Origin: Phyto melanocephala
Taxonomy: Eukaryota > Arthropoda > Insecta > Diptera > Rhinophoridae
Direction: 5' to 3'
Assembly (NCBI GenBank): GCA_941918925.1
Contig: OW799236.1
Coordinates: 64,132,685 to 64,196,684, forward strand
DNA: 64,000 bases
Positions 21,961 to 31,134 of this stretch are shown piece after piece (within the stretch, counting starts at the first letter, position 1; every line of letters starts with the position of its first letter). The position numbers were made by a program, and so were the translations under genes. The notes beneath the pieces were generated by a model. It was not told where the DNA came from and ran no database searches. It saw nothing but the letters and a program-made list of their open reading frames with translations.

Positions 21961-22358
21961 TGAAAGCTCTCACGTTTGGTATAACCTGTGCACCATGTAT
22001 CGCTCATTTCGTCCGAGACAAAAACGCTGACGAATTTCGGGATTTATATCCTAAAGCAGTCAAAGCAATAAAGTGCTATCATTACATGGATGATTTCATT
22101 GATAGTGTGGACACCGATGAAGAGGCAAAAGAACTTGCTACCCAAGTAAGAGCCATCCACTCCGCAGGCGGATTTCATATGAGAAACTGGGTCACTAATT
22201 CCAAGCGTGTACGACAGCACCTATGTGATCATGGCTCAACTACTCAGACTTCGTTTAAAGCAATTGAAAAAATTCTAGGTATGTATTGGGAGTCCAACAA
22301 TGACGTTTTTCAATATGATTCCAGATTCTCAAGGCTCCGAAGAGACGTGTTTCAGTAA
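21951..22358 (+). CDS. BEL RT middle fragment (copy 1), with YMDD motif
   Basis: This stretch continues the RT domain of the preceding frame but in another frame, open from about 21948. It has the active-site YMDD (residues 45-48 counted from 21951) in KCYHYMDDFIDSVDTDEEAK, preceded by ALTFGITCAPCIAHF. It ends at an in-frame TAA (22356-22358), after which the same frame resumes at once in the next segment. It has no start of its own and is a piece of the broken polyprotein. Confidence 0.88.
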   Translation: MYVMKALTFGITCAPCIAHFVRDKNADEFRDLYPKAVKAIKCYHYMDDFIDSVDTDEEAKELATQVRAIHSAGGFHMRNWVTNSKRVRQHLCDHGSTTQTSFKAIEKILGMYWESNNDVFQYDSRFSRLRRDVFQ

Positions 22359-22391
22359 CATGTTGTCCCCACTAAAAGAGAAGTCCTTCAA

Positions 22392-24626
22392 GTGCTAATG
22401 TCGATTTTCGACCCTCTTGGATTCGTATCTCACTATACTATCGGCCTGAAGATCCTCCTTCAAGATATATGGCGATCGAAAATAAAATGGGATGACGAAC
22501 TAAATGAGAATCTTTTACCAAAATGGTCTGCGTGGCTATTCAACTTGCATAAAATATCATCTATCATCATACCGCGAGGCTACTCGAAGCTGCTTATATC
22601 AACAAAAAATGTTCAGCTACACACCTTTGTAGATGCCGGCGAAAACGCATACGCAGCAGTATGTTACTTTAGAATTCAGCATAATAATAATGTCGACGTG
22701 TGTATTGTTGCAGCAAAATCGAAAGTCACTCCTTTAAAACCTATATCCATACCTCGACTTGAACTGCAAGCGGCTTTAATCGGAACAAGATTGGCATCAA
22801 AAATACTTAGCGCGACTCGTCTTAACTGTGAAGAAGTTTTCTTTTGGTCCGATTCAAAAACAGTTCTTAAGTGGCTTTCAATGGATCCCAAAAATTTTAA
22901 GGCATACGTGATGTATAGAGTTGGAGAAATATTAGAATTCACTAATGTAACACACTGGAATTGGGTGCCATCAAAATTAAATCCTGCTGATCTTGGTACA
23001 AATTTTTGTACCTCCAATGATGATATGTGGCTTAACGGACCAGCGTTTCTCAAAAATAATAAAAATTTGTGGCCTAAATCACCAGATTTAGGAACCGTTA
23101 ATAATGAAGAAATACGAAATCATCTATTATTCGTTGATAAATTAAGCGGCTTTACTATAAATATCGAATATTTTTCAAGTTGGAAACGACTCTATATGGC
23201 ACTCTCTTGGTTTATACTGTACGTAGACAAATTAAAAACTTTAATTCAGGGACGGAAAACATCGCGAGGTATGCGTTTTGAATATATACAAAGGGCCAAA
23301 TATATTTTGTTCCAGTATGCCCAATATAGTGAATTTTCAGAAGAAATGTGGTGTTTGAAACATGATAAAAAAATACACTCTGGAAGTAAACTCAAACAGC
23401 TAAACGTTTTTCTTGATGATCACGGAATTATTCGCGCCTGCGGCAGAGCTGACTCTCTAAACTGCAACAACGCCATTATATTGCCACATGATCACTATAT
23501 TACTTTTTTGTTGGTCCGAAACTACCATGAGAATTTTCACCATTGCCTACACGAAGCAACAATATGCAAAATAAAGTCAAGATACTACATCCCTAGGTTA
23601 AGAACTCTCTACAAAAGCATGCGAAGCAAATGTCAAAGATGCAAGAATCAATTAATAGTACCTCAACCACCTCTAATGGCATCTTTACCTGCAGCTAGAC
23701 TTGCAAGCTTTGAGCGTCCATTTACCTACGTTGGTATTGACTTCTTTGGCCCTTTATTTGTAGCAGTAGGCAGACGTAAAGAAAAGAGATGGGGTGTATT
23801 GTTTACGTGTCTGACAATTCGTGCAATTCATATTGAAGTCGCTCACAGTCTCGACACAAGCTCGTGCATAATGTGCATTCAAAATTTTATAAGTCGACGT
23901 GGATCTCCAAAGGAGATATACACGGACAACGGAACAAATTTTAAGTCCGCCGAAAGAGTTCTTCGAGAGGAGAAACAAAATATTAATCTACAACAAATCC
24001 TTCTTAAACACAACGAAATTAAGTGGAAATTCAATCCACCCGCAGCACCACATATGGGCGGCGCATGGGAACGTTTAATACGCACAGTAAAAACTATTCT
24101 TTATGCCATGGGTCCGGCGTTCAAATTTAACGACGAATCACTTAGAAGCGCTCTATGGGAAATCGAATTCATTATAAATTCCCAACCTTTAACATTTGTA
24201 GCCCTAGACTCAGCCGAAGACGACGCGTTAACTCCAAATCATTTGTTACTCGGTTCTGCAGATGGATATAAACCTCTATCAGAAGTTGACTATAATCTAC
24301 GAGAACGTTGGCATCAATCGCAAAAGTTCGCTAATCATTTCTGGAAAAGATGGGTTCGAGAATATGGGCCAAACTTAGTTCATCGCAGCAAATGGTTCGA
24401 AAAAGTAAAACCGCCATTAGTCGGAGATATAGTCATCATAGTCGATGACACATTACCTCGCAATAGCTGGCCCAAGGGGGTCATCACAGAAACGATAACT
24501 GCCAAAGATGGTCAAGTTCGTCGTGTTAAGGTTAAAACTAGTTCCGGCACATGGGAGAGGCCTGTAACAAAAATAGCTGTACTAGACGTCGGCAGTACTC
24601 AAGATAGCAAGCTCACGGAACCCTAA
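22392..24626 (+). CDS. BEL RT end, RNase H and integrase (copy 1)
   Basis: 744 codons counted from the first ATG, in the same frame as the preceding fragment and separated from it by one stop and ten codons. It begins in the RT/peptidase A17-type region (SIFDPLGFVSHYTIGLKILL). The RNase H-like part has TFVDAGENAYAAVCYF and FFWSDSKTVLKWL. The integrase has an HHCC-type finger (HENFHHCLH, then CQRC) and the catalytic residues Asp 450 (GIDFFGP), Asp 512 (TDNGTNF) and Glu 560 (GGAWERLIR). The C-terminal part (HQSQKFANHFWKRW to WERPVTKIAVLDV) is of DUF5641 type. No envelope gene follows; the stop is 20 bases before the 3' LTR. The integrase triad is intact, but no full-length polyprotein can be made without bypassing both breaks. 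Confidence 0.93.
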   Translation: MLMSIFDPLGFVSHYTIGLKILLQDIWRSKIKWDDELNENLLPKWSAWLFNLHKISSIIIPRGYSKLLISTKNVQLHTFVDAGENAYAAVCYFRIQHNNNVDVCIVAAKSKVTPLKPISIPRLELQAALIGTRLASKILSATRLNCEEVFFWSDSKTVLKWLSMDPKNFKAYVMYRVGEILEFTNVTHWNWVPSKLNPADLGTNFCTSNDDMWLNGPAFLKNNKNLWPKSPDLGTVNNEEIRNHLLFVDKLSGFTINIEYFSSWKRLYMALSWFILYVDKLKTLIQGRKTSRGMRFEYIQRAKYILFQYAQYSEFSEEMWCLKHDKKIHSGSKLKQLNVFLDDHGIIRACGRADSLNCNNAIILPHDHYITFLLVRNYHENFHHCLHEATICKIKSRYYIPRLRTLYKSMRSKCQRCKNQLIVPQPPLMASLPAARLASFERPFTYVGIDFFGPLFVAVGRRKEKRWGVLFTCLTIRAIHIEVAHSLDTSSCIMCIQNFISRRGSPKEIYTDNGTNFKSAERVLREEKQNINLQQILLKHNEIKWKFNPPAAPHMGGAWERLIRTVKTILYAMGPAFKFNDESLRSALWEIEFIINSQPLTFVALDSAEDDALTPNHLLLGSADGYKPLSEVDYNLRERWHQSQKFANHFWKRWVREYGPNLVHRSKWFEKVKPPLVGDIVIIVDDTLPRNSWPKGVITETITAKDGQVRRVKVKTSSGTWERPVTKIAVLDVGSTQDSKLTEP

Positions 24627-24635
24627 CTCGCTTAC

Positions 24636-24646
24636 AAGGGGGGGAA
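24636..24646 (+). promoter_or_regulatory. Polypurine tract (copy 1)
   Basis: AAGGGGGGGAA directly precedes the central LTR, the expected plus-strand priming site of an LTR retrotransposon. Confidence 0.9.
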
Positions 24647-24994
24647 TGTTACTGCCGCCACTGTCATATTTATTTACATCAGTTATTAATTATCTTGCTT
24701 TAGTTTCTCCTTCTGTATATAATACATTTCTTACACTTAATGCATGTGTGTATATGTAAACATGTATATACATTTATTAATACTATTTATTGCCGTTTTA
24801 ATAACGGCACTATCTGGTGATCTTACTGCTTAAAAAATAAATTGTTTTCAATACAAAAGTATTGTTAAACTTATCAAGCAGTAAGTCAAACAAATTGTTT
24901 TAAAGCTACTTATCCTACAACATAAAGTGAATTAAATAAAATTAAAGTTGCTCTTAAAACTTGTTTTTGCTTGATTGCTTAATTGAAGACCACA
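24647..24994 (+). repeat. BEL central LTR, shared by both units
   Basis: Same 348-bp sequence as the first LTR. It is at once the 3' LTR of unit 1 and the 5' LTR of unit 2. No target duplication flanks it, so the second unit did not arrive by separate integration here. Confidence 0.95.
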
Positions 24995-25127
24995 GTTCTT
25001 TAAAACAATTTGTGGTAAATTAATATAAAAATTTTATCGATTCAATTGAAAGTGTCTCATTGAGAATAAAGAGAATTCGCTAGCAAATATATTAAAATCT
25101 ATTAGTGCTTCTAAATTAGGCAAAATA

Positions 25128-27875
25128 ATGTCGGAAGCAGATTTTAATTGCAATAAATGCGAATTAAAGGATACGGAACGTATGGTGCAGTGCGATTACT
25201 GTGATAAGTGGTTCCATTTTGAATGTGTCGGAGTAAATAGTGACATAGCAAATATCAGCTGGAATTGCTCTTGTGGAAATGATCAACCTGTGCATATTAA
25301 AAATATTCCGTCTACAGAGACCCAACAATTAATGCCGACAGACATTCAAGCAGACCCTTCTACCAGCCACGCAACTAGACCCTTTACAGATGTGCCCGGT
25401 TCGTCGTTTAGGGGTAATAGTGCACAACCACTTAGTAAAAAAAATGCTGTCCCTGAAAAAGGTGCATACAAAAAAGCACAAAAGACACCAATGCAAGATC
25501 ACGGAAATAGCAACGTAAATGTACTAGGTGAATCAGTGAGGGCTACTGCAAAAACAACAGGCGTAGGTGACCAATACGTAAAAGTAAATTACAGCAATCT
25601 TGGTGTCTCAAACACGTCATCCAGTTTGTCTTCATATACACAATTACAACTACAGATGTTAGAAGAAGAAAAAGAGCTACAAAGGAAATATTTGGAGAAA
25701 AAATATAGTATCCTTTCGCAAGGTGATGTAAGCCAAAATTCAAATTCCTTTGTATGTGTCTCTTCTTTTCAGCCCACGGCATTCCAAATTGCGGCCAGAC
25801 AAGTGATACCAAAAGAGTTGCCAAATTTCGATGGCAATCCAGAAGATTGGCCCCTATTTATTAGCAACTTTAGAAACAGCATAGAAATTGCGGGTTACAC
25901 TGATGGCGAAAACTTAATGCGGTTGCAGTCTTGTCTACGCGGTCGTGCAAAGGAACTGGTAAAAAGCAAATTGCTTATTCCGTCAATGGTAAATGAAATT
26001 ATTGAAACACTAGAAATGTGCTTCGGTCGCCCAGAACATATTTTAGACAGCATGATAGAGAAAGCTACGAAAATACCACCACTTAAGGACAGGCTCGACA
26101 GCCTCATCGAATACGCGCTCACTGTAAGAAATATCTGCTCCACGATGGAGGCGTGTAATTTAAACGCTCATTTAAATAATACGCTGCTGGTGAAGACGTT
26201 GGTCGATAAATTACCTAATAATCAGAAGCTAAGTTGGGCAATGCATATAAAGGATGAGAAGATCCCCGTAGTAAAAAATTTTAGTGACTGGCTATATAAA
26301 ATAGCCGCTGCTGCAAGCCAGGTCGCGACCCCTATAGTTAACAAAAACAAAGCATCGGTTAACACCCACTTAGAGCAAATTAGCAACAGCAAACTAACTT
26401 GTATTTTTTGTAAAAGTGAACAGCACAAAATCCAAAATTGCGGTGAATTTCAATCTTTAAATTTAGATGCAAAATGGATCTTCGTAAAAGATAATAAATT
26501 GTGCCGCCAGTGCCTGAATTCTCATCGGCGTAAGTGTTTCTCAAAAAAAGTATGTAATGTAAGCAATTGTACTGCAAAACATCATCCCTTGTTGCACAAA
26601 TACACAATGTCGCCAAATTCGAATCACATTAAGGCAGTAACACATTCGGGTAATGGAAGTGTAAATGCACATCAAGAACATAATCAAAGCAAACAGTGCT
26701 TCAGAATTCTGCCAATTCGCATACATTACAATGGCGGTACACTGGTAACGTTCGCATTTTTAGATGAAGGCTCATCCGTTACCCTAATAGAGCAAAACCT
26801 TTTCAAAAAATTGGGTATTCAGGGCAAACAAGAACCTCTGGAGCTGCGATGGACCGGCGATACTACCCGATCCGAACAAGATTCTTTTAAAATTAATATA
26901 GAAGTATCCAGCACCAAAAACAACAGCCGGTTTACACTTTACGATGTACATACGGTAAATAACCTTGGTTTACCCACACAATCTATTAATTTCAACGACG
27001 TTGTAAGAGATAACCCATATCTAAAAGGTCTACAAATAGAATCATATAAAAATGCTAAGCCAATGATTCTAATTGGTCTCAATAATTGGAGAGTCGCGGT
27101 CCCCTTAAAGATTAAAGAAGGCAAACGTCACCAGCCCATTGCAACCAAAACACGCCTAGGGTGGACCCTGCAAGGTAGTGGCACATATTTGAACCAAATT
27201 TCTTCGCTTAATGTACACATGTGTGAATGCGAGAAGCGCTATAGAGCATTACATGATGAAGTCAAAGAATACTTTGGTATAGAAATGGCTCAAGAGAAGA
27301 CCATTTTGTCTTCTGAAAACGACAGAGCAATGCAAATTCTTAAAAGCACCACCATTAAGAAAAATCAGCAATTCGAAGTCGGGTTACTTCGGAAAGATGA
27401 AGTCCCGCAATTACCAGGGAGTTATGAGGTCGCTTGTCAACGCCTAAAATGTCTGCAAAGGAAATTTAAAAAAGACCCAGAACTACAACAGATAATGCAA
27501 ACCGAAATCGACAAACTATTATCCAAAGGTTACGCTCGCAAAGTGCCGGAGTCACAAACGTGTACAGGTGAAGGTCGTACGTGGTATCTTCCAATTTTTG
27601 TCGCTCTTAATCCGAATAAACCTGGTAAAGTTCGCCTGGTGTGGGACGCAGCAGCAAAATCAGGCAATAAGTCACTAAATGACTTTCTGATAAGCGGTCC
27701 CGATTTATTTACGTCACTTTTTAATATTTTAATCGAATTTCGCGTAGGCCAAGTAGCTATTTGTGGTGACATCGCTGAGATGTTTCATCGCATAAATGTA
27801 AGAGATGAAGACATGCACGTTCAACGATTTTTGTGGTTCGAAAATGGCAACAGTCAATCTAATGCGTGTACGTAA
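25128..27875 (+). CDS. BEL Gag-Pol, first part (copy 2)
   Basis: 915 codons with the same translation as 19213-21960: PHD-type finger, Gag, zinc knuckles, protease with DEGSS, and the RT start. It ends at the same TAA (27873-27875) inside RT. Sharing this lesion with copy 1 means that both descend from one already broken copy, or that one is an assembly echo of the other. Confidence 0.93.
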   Translation: MSEADFNCNKCELKDTERMVQCDYCDKWFHFECVGVNSDIANISWNCSCGNDQPVHIKNIPSTETQQLMPTDIQADPSTSHATRPFTDVPGSSFRGNSAQPLSKKNAVPEKGAYKKAQKTPMQDHGNSNVNVLGESVRATAKTTGVGDQYVKVNYSNLGVSNTSSSLSSYTQLQLQMLEEEKELQRKYLEKKYSILSQGDVSQNSNSFVCVSSFQPTAFQIAARQVIPKELPNFDGNPEDWPLFISNFRNSIEIAGYTDGENLMRLQSCLRGRAKELVKSKLLIPSMVNEIIETLEMCFGRPEHILDSMIEKATKIPPLKDRLDSLIEYALTVRNICSTMEACNLNAHLNNTLLVKTLVDKLPNNQKLSWAMHIKDEKIPVVKNFSDWLYKIAAAASQVATPIVNKNKASVNTHLEQISNSKLTCIFCKSEQHKIQNCGEFQSLNLDAKWIFVKDNKLCRQCLNSHRRKCFSKKVCNVSNCTAKHHPLLHKYTMSPNSNHIKAVTHSGNGSVNAHQEHNQSKQCFRILPIRIHYNGGTLVTFAFLDEGSSVTLIEQNLFKKLGIQGKQEPLELRWTGDTTRSEQDSFKINIEVSSTKNNSRFTLYDVHTVNNLGLPTQSINFNDVVRDNPYLKGLQIESYKNAKPMILIGLNNWRVAVPLKIKEGKRHQPIATKTRLGWTLQGSGTYLNQISSLNVHMCECEKRYRALHDEVKEYFGIEMAQEKTILSSENDRAMQILKSTTIKKNQQFEVGLLRKDEVPQLPGSYEVACQRLKCLQRKFKKDPELQQIMQTEIDKLLSKGYARKVPESQTCTGEGRTWYLPIFVALNPNKPGKVRLVWDAAAKSGNKSLNDFLISGPDLFTSLFNILIEFRVGQVAICGDIAEMFHRINVRDEDMHVQRFLWFENGNSQSNACT

Positions 27876-28273
27876 TGAAAGCTCTCACGTTTGGTATAAC
27901 CTGTGCACCATGTATCGCTCATTTCGTCCGAGACAAAAACGCTGACGAATTTCGGGATTTATATCCTAAAGCAGTCAAAGCAATAAAGTGCTATCATTAC
28001 ATGGATGATTTCATTGATAGTGTGGACACCGATGAAGAGGCAAAAGAACTTGCTACCCAAGTAAGAGCCATCCACTCCGCAGGCGGATTTCATATGAGAA
28101 ACTGGGTCACTAATTCCAAGCGTGTACGACAGCACCTATGTGATCATGGCTCAACTACTCAGACTTCGTTTAAAGCAATTGAAAAAATTCTAGGTATGTA
28201 TTGGGAGTCCAACAATGACGTTTTTCAATATGATTCCAGATTCTCAAGGCTCCGAAGAGACGTGTTTCAGTAA
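27866..28273 (+). CDS. BEL RT middle fragment (copy 2)
   Basis: Identical in translation to 21951-22358, with YMDD and the same in-frame TAA (28271-28273). Confidence 0.88.
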   Translation: MYVMKALTFGITCAPCIAHFVRDKNADEFRDLYPKAVKAIKCYHYMDDFIDSVDTDEEAKELATQVRAIHSAGGFHMRNWVTNSKRVRQHLCDHGSTTQTSFKAIEKILGMYWESNNDVFQYDSRFSRLRRDVFQ

Positions 28274-28306
28274 CATGTTGTCCCCACTAAAAGAGAAGTC
28301 CTTCAA

Positions 28307-30541
28307 GTGCTAATGTCGATTTTCGACCCTCTTGGATTCGTATCTCACTATACTATCGGCCTGAAGATCCTCCTTCAAGATATATGGCGATCGAAAATAA
28401 AATGGGATGACGAACTAAATGAGAATCTTTTACCAAAATGGTCTGCGTGGCTATTCAACTTGCATAAAATATCATCTATCATCATACCGCGAGGCTACTC
28501 GAAGCTGCTTATATCAACAAAAAATGTTCAGCTACACACCTTTGTAGATGCCGGCGAAAACGCATACGCAGCAGTATGTTACTTTAGAATTCAGCATAAT
28601 AATAATGTCGACGTGTGTATTGTTGCAGCAAAATCGAAAGTCACTCCTTTAAAACCTATATCCATACCTCGACTTGAACTGCAAGCGGCTTTAATCGGAA
28701 CAAGATTGGCATCAAAAATACTTAGCGCGACTCGTCTTAACTGTGAAGAAGTTTTCTTTTGGTCCGATTCAAAAACAGTTCTTAAGTGGCTTTCAATGGA
28801 TCCCAAAAATTTTAAGGCATACGTGATGTATAGAGTTGGAGAAATATTAGAATTCACTAATGTAACACACTGGAATTGGGTGCCATCAAAATTAAATCCT
28901 GCTGATCTTGGTACAAATTTTTGTACCTCCAATGATGATATGTGGCTTAACGGACCAGCGTTTCTCAAAAATAATAAAAATTTGTGGCCTAAATCACCAG
29001 ATTTAGGAACCGTTAATAATGAAGAAATACGAAATCATCTATTATTCGTTGATAAATTAAGCGGCTTTACTATAAATATCGAATATTTTTCAAGTTGGAA
29101 ACGACTCTATATGGCACTCTCTTGGTTTATACTGTACGTAGACAAATTAAAAACTTTAATTCAGGGACGGAAAACATCGCGAGGTATGCGTTTTGAATAT
29201 ATACAAAGGGCCAAATATATTTTGTTCCAGTATGCCCAATATAGTGAATTTTCAGAAGAAATGTGGTGTTTGAAACATGATAAAAAAATACACTCTGGAA
29301 GTAAACTCAAACAGCTAAACGTTTTTCTTGATGATCACGGAATTATTCGCGCCTGCGGCAGAGCTGACTCTCTAAACTGCAACAACGCCATTATATTGCC
29401 ACATGATCACTATATTACTTTTTTGTTGGTCCGAAACTACCATGAGAATTTTCACCATTGCCTACACGAAGCAACAATATGCAAAATAAAGTCAAGATAC
29501 TACATCCCTAGGTTAAGAACTCTCTACAAAAGCATGCGAAGCAAATGTCAAAGATGCAAGAATCAATTAATAGTACCTCAACCACCTCTAATGGCATCTT
29601 TACCTGCAGCTAGACTTGCAAGCTTTGAGCGTCCATTTACCTACGTTGGTATTGACTTCTTTGGCCCTTTATTTGTAGCAGTAGGCAGACGTAAAGAAAA
29701 GAGATGGGGTGTATTGTTTACGTGTCTGACAATTCGTGCAATTCATATTGAAGTCGCTCACAGTCTCGACACAAGCTCGTGCATAATGTGCATTCAAAAT
29801 TTTATAAGTCGACGTGGATCTCCAAAGGAGATATACACGGACAACGGAACAAATTTTAAGTCCGCCGAAAGAGTTCTTCGAGAGGAGAAACAAAATATTA
29901 ATCTACAACAAATCCTTCTTAAACACAACGAAATTAAGTGGAAATTCAATCCACCCGCAGCACCACATATGGGCGGCGCATGGGAACGTTTAATACGCAC
30001 AGTAAAAACTATTCTTTATGCCATGGGTCCGGCGTTCAAATTTAACGACGAATCACTTAGAAGCGCTCTATGGGAAATCGAATTCATTATAAATTCCCAA
30101 CCTTTAACATTTGTAGCCCTAGACTCAGCCGAAGACGACGCGTTAACTCCAAATCATTTGTTACTCGGTTCTGCAGATGGATATAAACCTCTATCAGAAG
30201 TTGACTATAATCTACGAGAACGTTGGCATCAATCGCAAAAGTTCGCTAATCATTTCTGGAAAAGATGGGTTCGAGAATATGGGCCAAACTTAGTTCATCG
30301 CAGCAAATGGTTCGAAAAAGTAAAACCGCCATTAGTCGGAGATATAGTCATCATAGTCGATGACACATTACCTCGCAATAGCTGGCCCAAGGGGGTCATC
30401 ACAGAAACGATAACTGCCAAAGATGGTCAAGTTCGTCGTGTTAAGGTTAAAACTAGTTCCGGCACATGGGAGAGGCCTGTAACAAAAATAGCTGTACTAG
30501 ACGTCGGCAGTACTCAAGATAGCAAGCTCACGGAACCCTAA
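28307..30541 (+). CDS. BEL RT end, RNase H and integrase (copy 2)
   Basis: Identical in translation to 22392-24626, with the integrase D, D, E residues kept. Followed by the polypurine tract (30551-30561) and the third LTR. Confidence 0.93.
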   Translation: MLMSIFDPLGFVSHYTIGLKILLQDIWRSKIKWDDELNENLLPKWSAWLFNLHKISSIIIPRGYSKLLISTKNVQLHTFVDAGENAYAAVCYFRIQHNNNVDVCIVAAKSKVTPLKPISIPRLELQAALIGTRLASKILSATRLNCEEVFFWSDSKTVLKWLSMDPKNFKAYVMYRVGEILEFTNVTHWNWVPSKLNPADLGTNFCTSNDDMWLNGPAFLKNNKNLWPKSPDLGTVNNEEIRNHLLFVDKLSGFTINIEYFSSWKRLYMALSWFILYVDKLKTLIQGRKTSRGMRFEYIQRAKYILFQYAQYSEFSEEMWCLKHDKKIHSGSKLKQLNVFLDDHGIIRACGRADSLNCNNAIILPHDHYITFLLVRNYHENFHHCLHEATICKIKSRYYIPRLRTLYKSMRSKCQRCKNQLIVPQPPLMASLPAARLASFERPFTYVGIDFFGPLFVAVGRRKEKRWGVLFTCLTIRAIHIEVAHSLDTSSCIMCIQNFISRRGSPKEIYTDNGTNFKSAERVLREEKQNINLQQILLKHNEIKWKFNPPAAPHMGGAWERLIRTVKTILYAMGPAFKFNDESLRSALWEIEFIINSQPLTFVALDSAEDDALTPNHLLLGSADGYKPLSEVDYNLRERWHQSQKFANHFWKRWVREYGPNLVHRSKWFEKVKPPLVGDIVIIVDDTLPRNSWPKGVITETITAKDGQVRRVKVKTSSGTWERPVTKIAVLDVGSTQDSKLTEP

Positions 30542-30561
30542 CTCGCTTACAAGGGGGGGAA

Positions 30562-30909
30562 TGTTACTGCCGCCACTGTCATATTTATTTACATCAGTTA
30601 TTAATTATCTTGCTTTAGTTTCTCCTTCTGTATATAATACATTTCTTACACTTAATGCATGTGTGTATATGTAAACATGTATATACATTTATTAATACTA
30701 TTTATTGCCGTTTTAATAACGGCACTATCTGGTGATCTTACTGCTTAAAAAATAAATTGTTTTCAATACAAAAGTATTGTTAAGCTTATCAAGCAGTAAG
30801 TCAAACAAATTGTTTTAAAGCTACTTATCCTACAACATAAAGTGAATTAAATAAAATTAAAGTTGCTCTTAAAACTTGTTTTTGCTTGATTGCTTAATTG
30901 AAGACCACA
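30562..30909 (+). repeat. BEL 3' LTR
   Basis: 348 bp, ending GAAGACCACA, then the target duplication ATATG. One base differs from the other two LTRs (AAGCTTATC in place of AAACTTATC, at 30784). Confidence 0.95.
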
Positions 30910-31134
30910 ATATGAGTTCACATTTCAACGATGAGTTCGTAAGCAATTGACATATAAAGAAAAAAAATTAAATATTTAAAAAAAGATATGGCATTGGAAA
31001 TAATAAAGTTAAATGACGTATTAACTTTAATCAGAAACTAAGGCTAAGTTACGCCGTGGTCACTAAACCTTTGTACAAGATGGTGAAGGGTATTATCAGA
31101 TTCGGCATGGCCGAATATAGCACTCTTACTTGTT
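30910..31134 (+). mobile_element. 3' end of the DINE-1-like copy split by BEL
   Basis: GGTGAAGGGTATTATCAGAT, the TTCGGCATGGCCGAA hairpin and CTCTTACTTGTTTT match the 3' ends of the other subfamily B copies. With 18060-18731 this gives a copy into which the BEL element inserted. Confidence 0.65.

Larger units (their letters stand above)
18732..30909 (+). mobile_element. BEL/Pao-type LTR retrotransposon, tandem pair sharing a central LTR
   Basis: Three 348-bp LTRs (18732, 24647, 30562) alternate with two internal regions. The period is exactly 5915 bp. The whole is bordered by one 5-bp target duplication ATATG (18727-18731 and 30910-30914); no duplication exists around the central LTR. The protein order PHD-Gag-zinc knuckle-protease-RT-RNase H-integrase is that of BEL/Pao. 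The two internal regions encode identical proteins and carry the same two frame breaks. The only difference noticed between LTRs is A to G at 30784 in the third one. This layout is what recombination between LTRs of sister copies gives; a false duplication in assembly is the main alternative. Confidence 0.95.

Noticed and set aside
21940..21965. Programmed -1 frameshift joining the BEL frames
   Set aside because: The frames overlap by only about 10 bases and no slippery heptamer is present; the in-frame stop farther on also argues for decay. Left as a lesion.
19628..24085. Minus-strand open frames within the BEL units
   Set aside because: Antisense shadows of the Gag-Pol coding region, repeated identically in unit 2.
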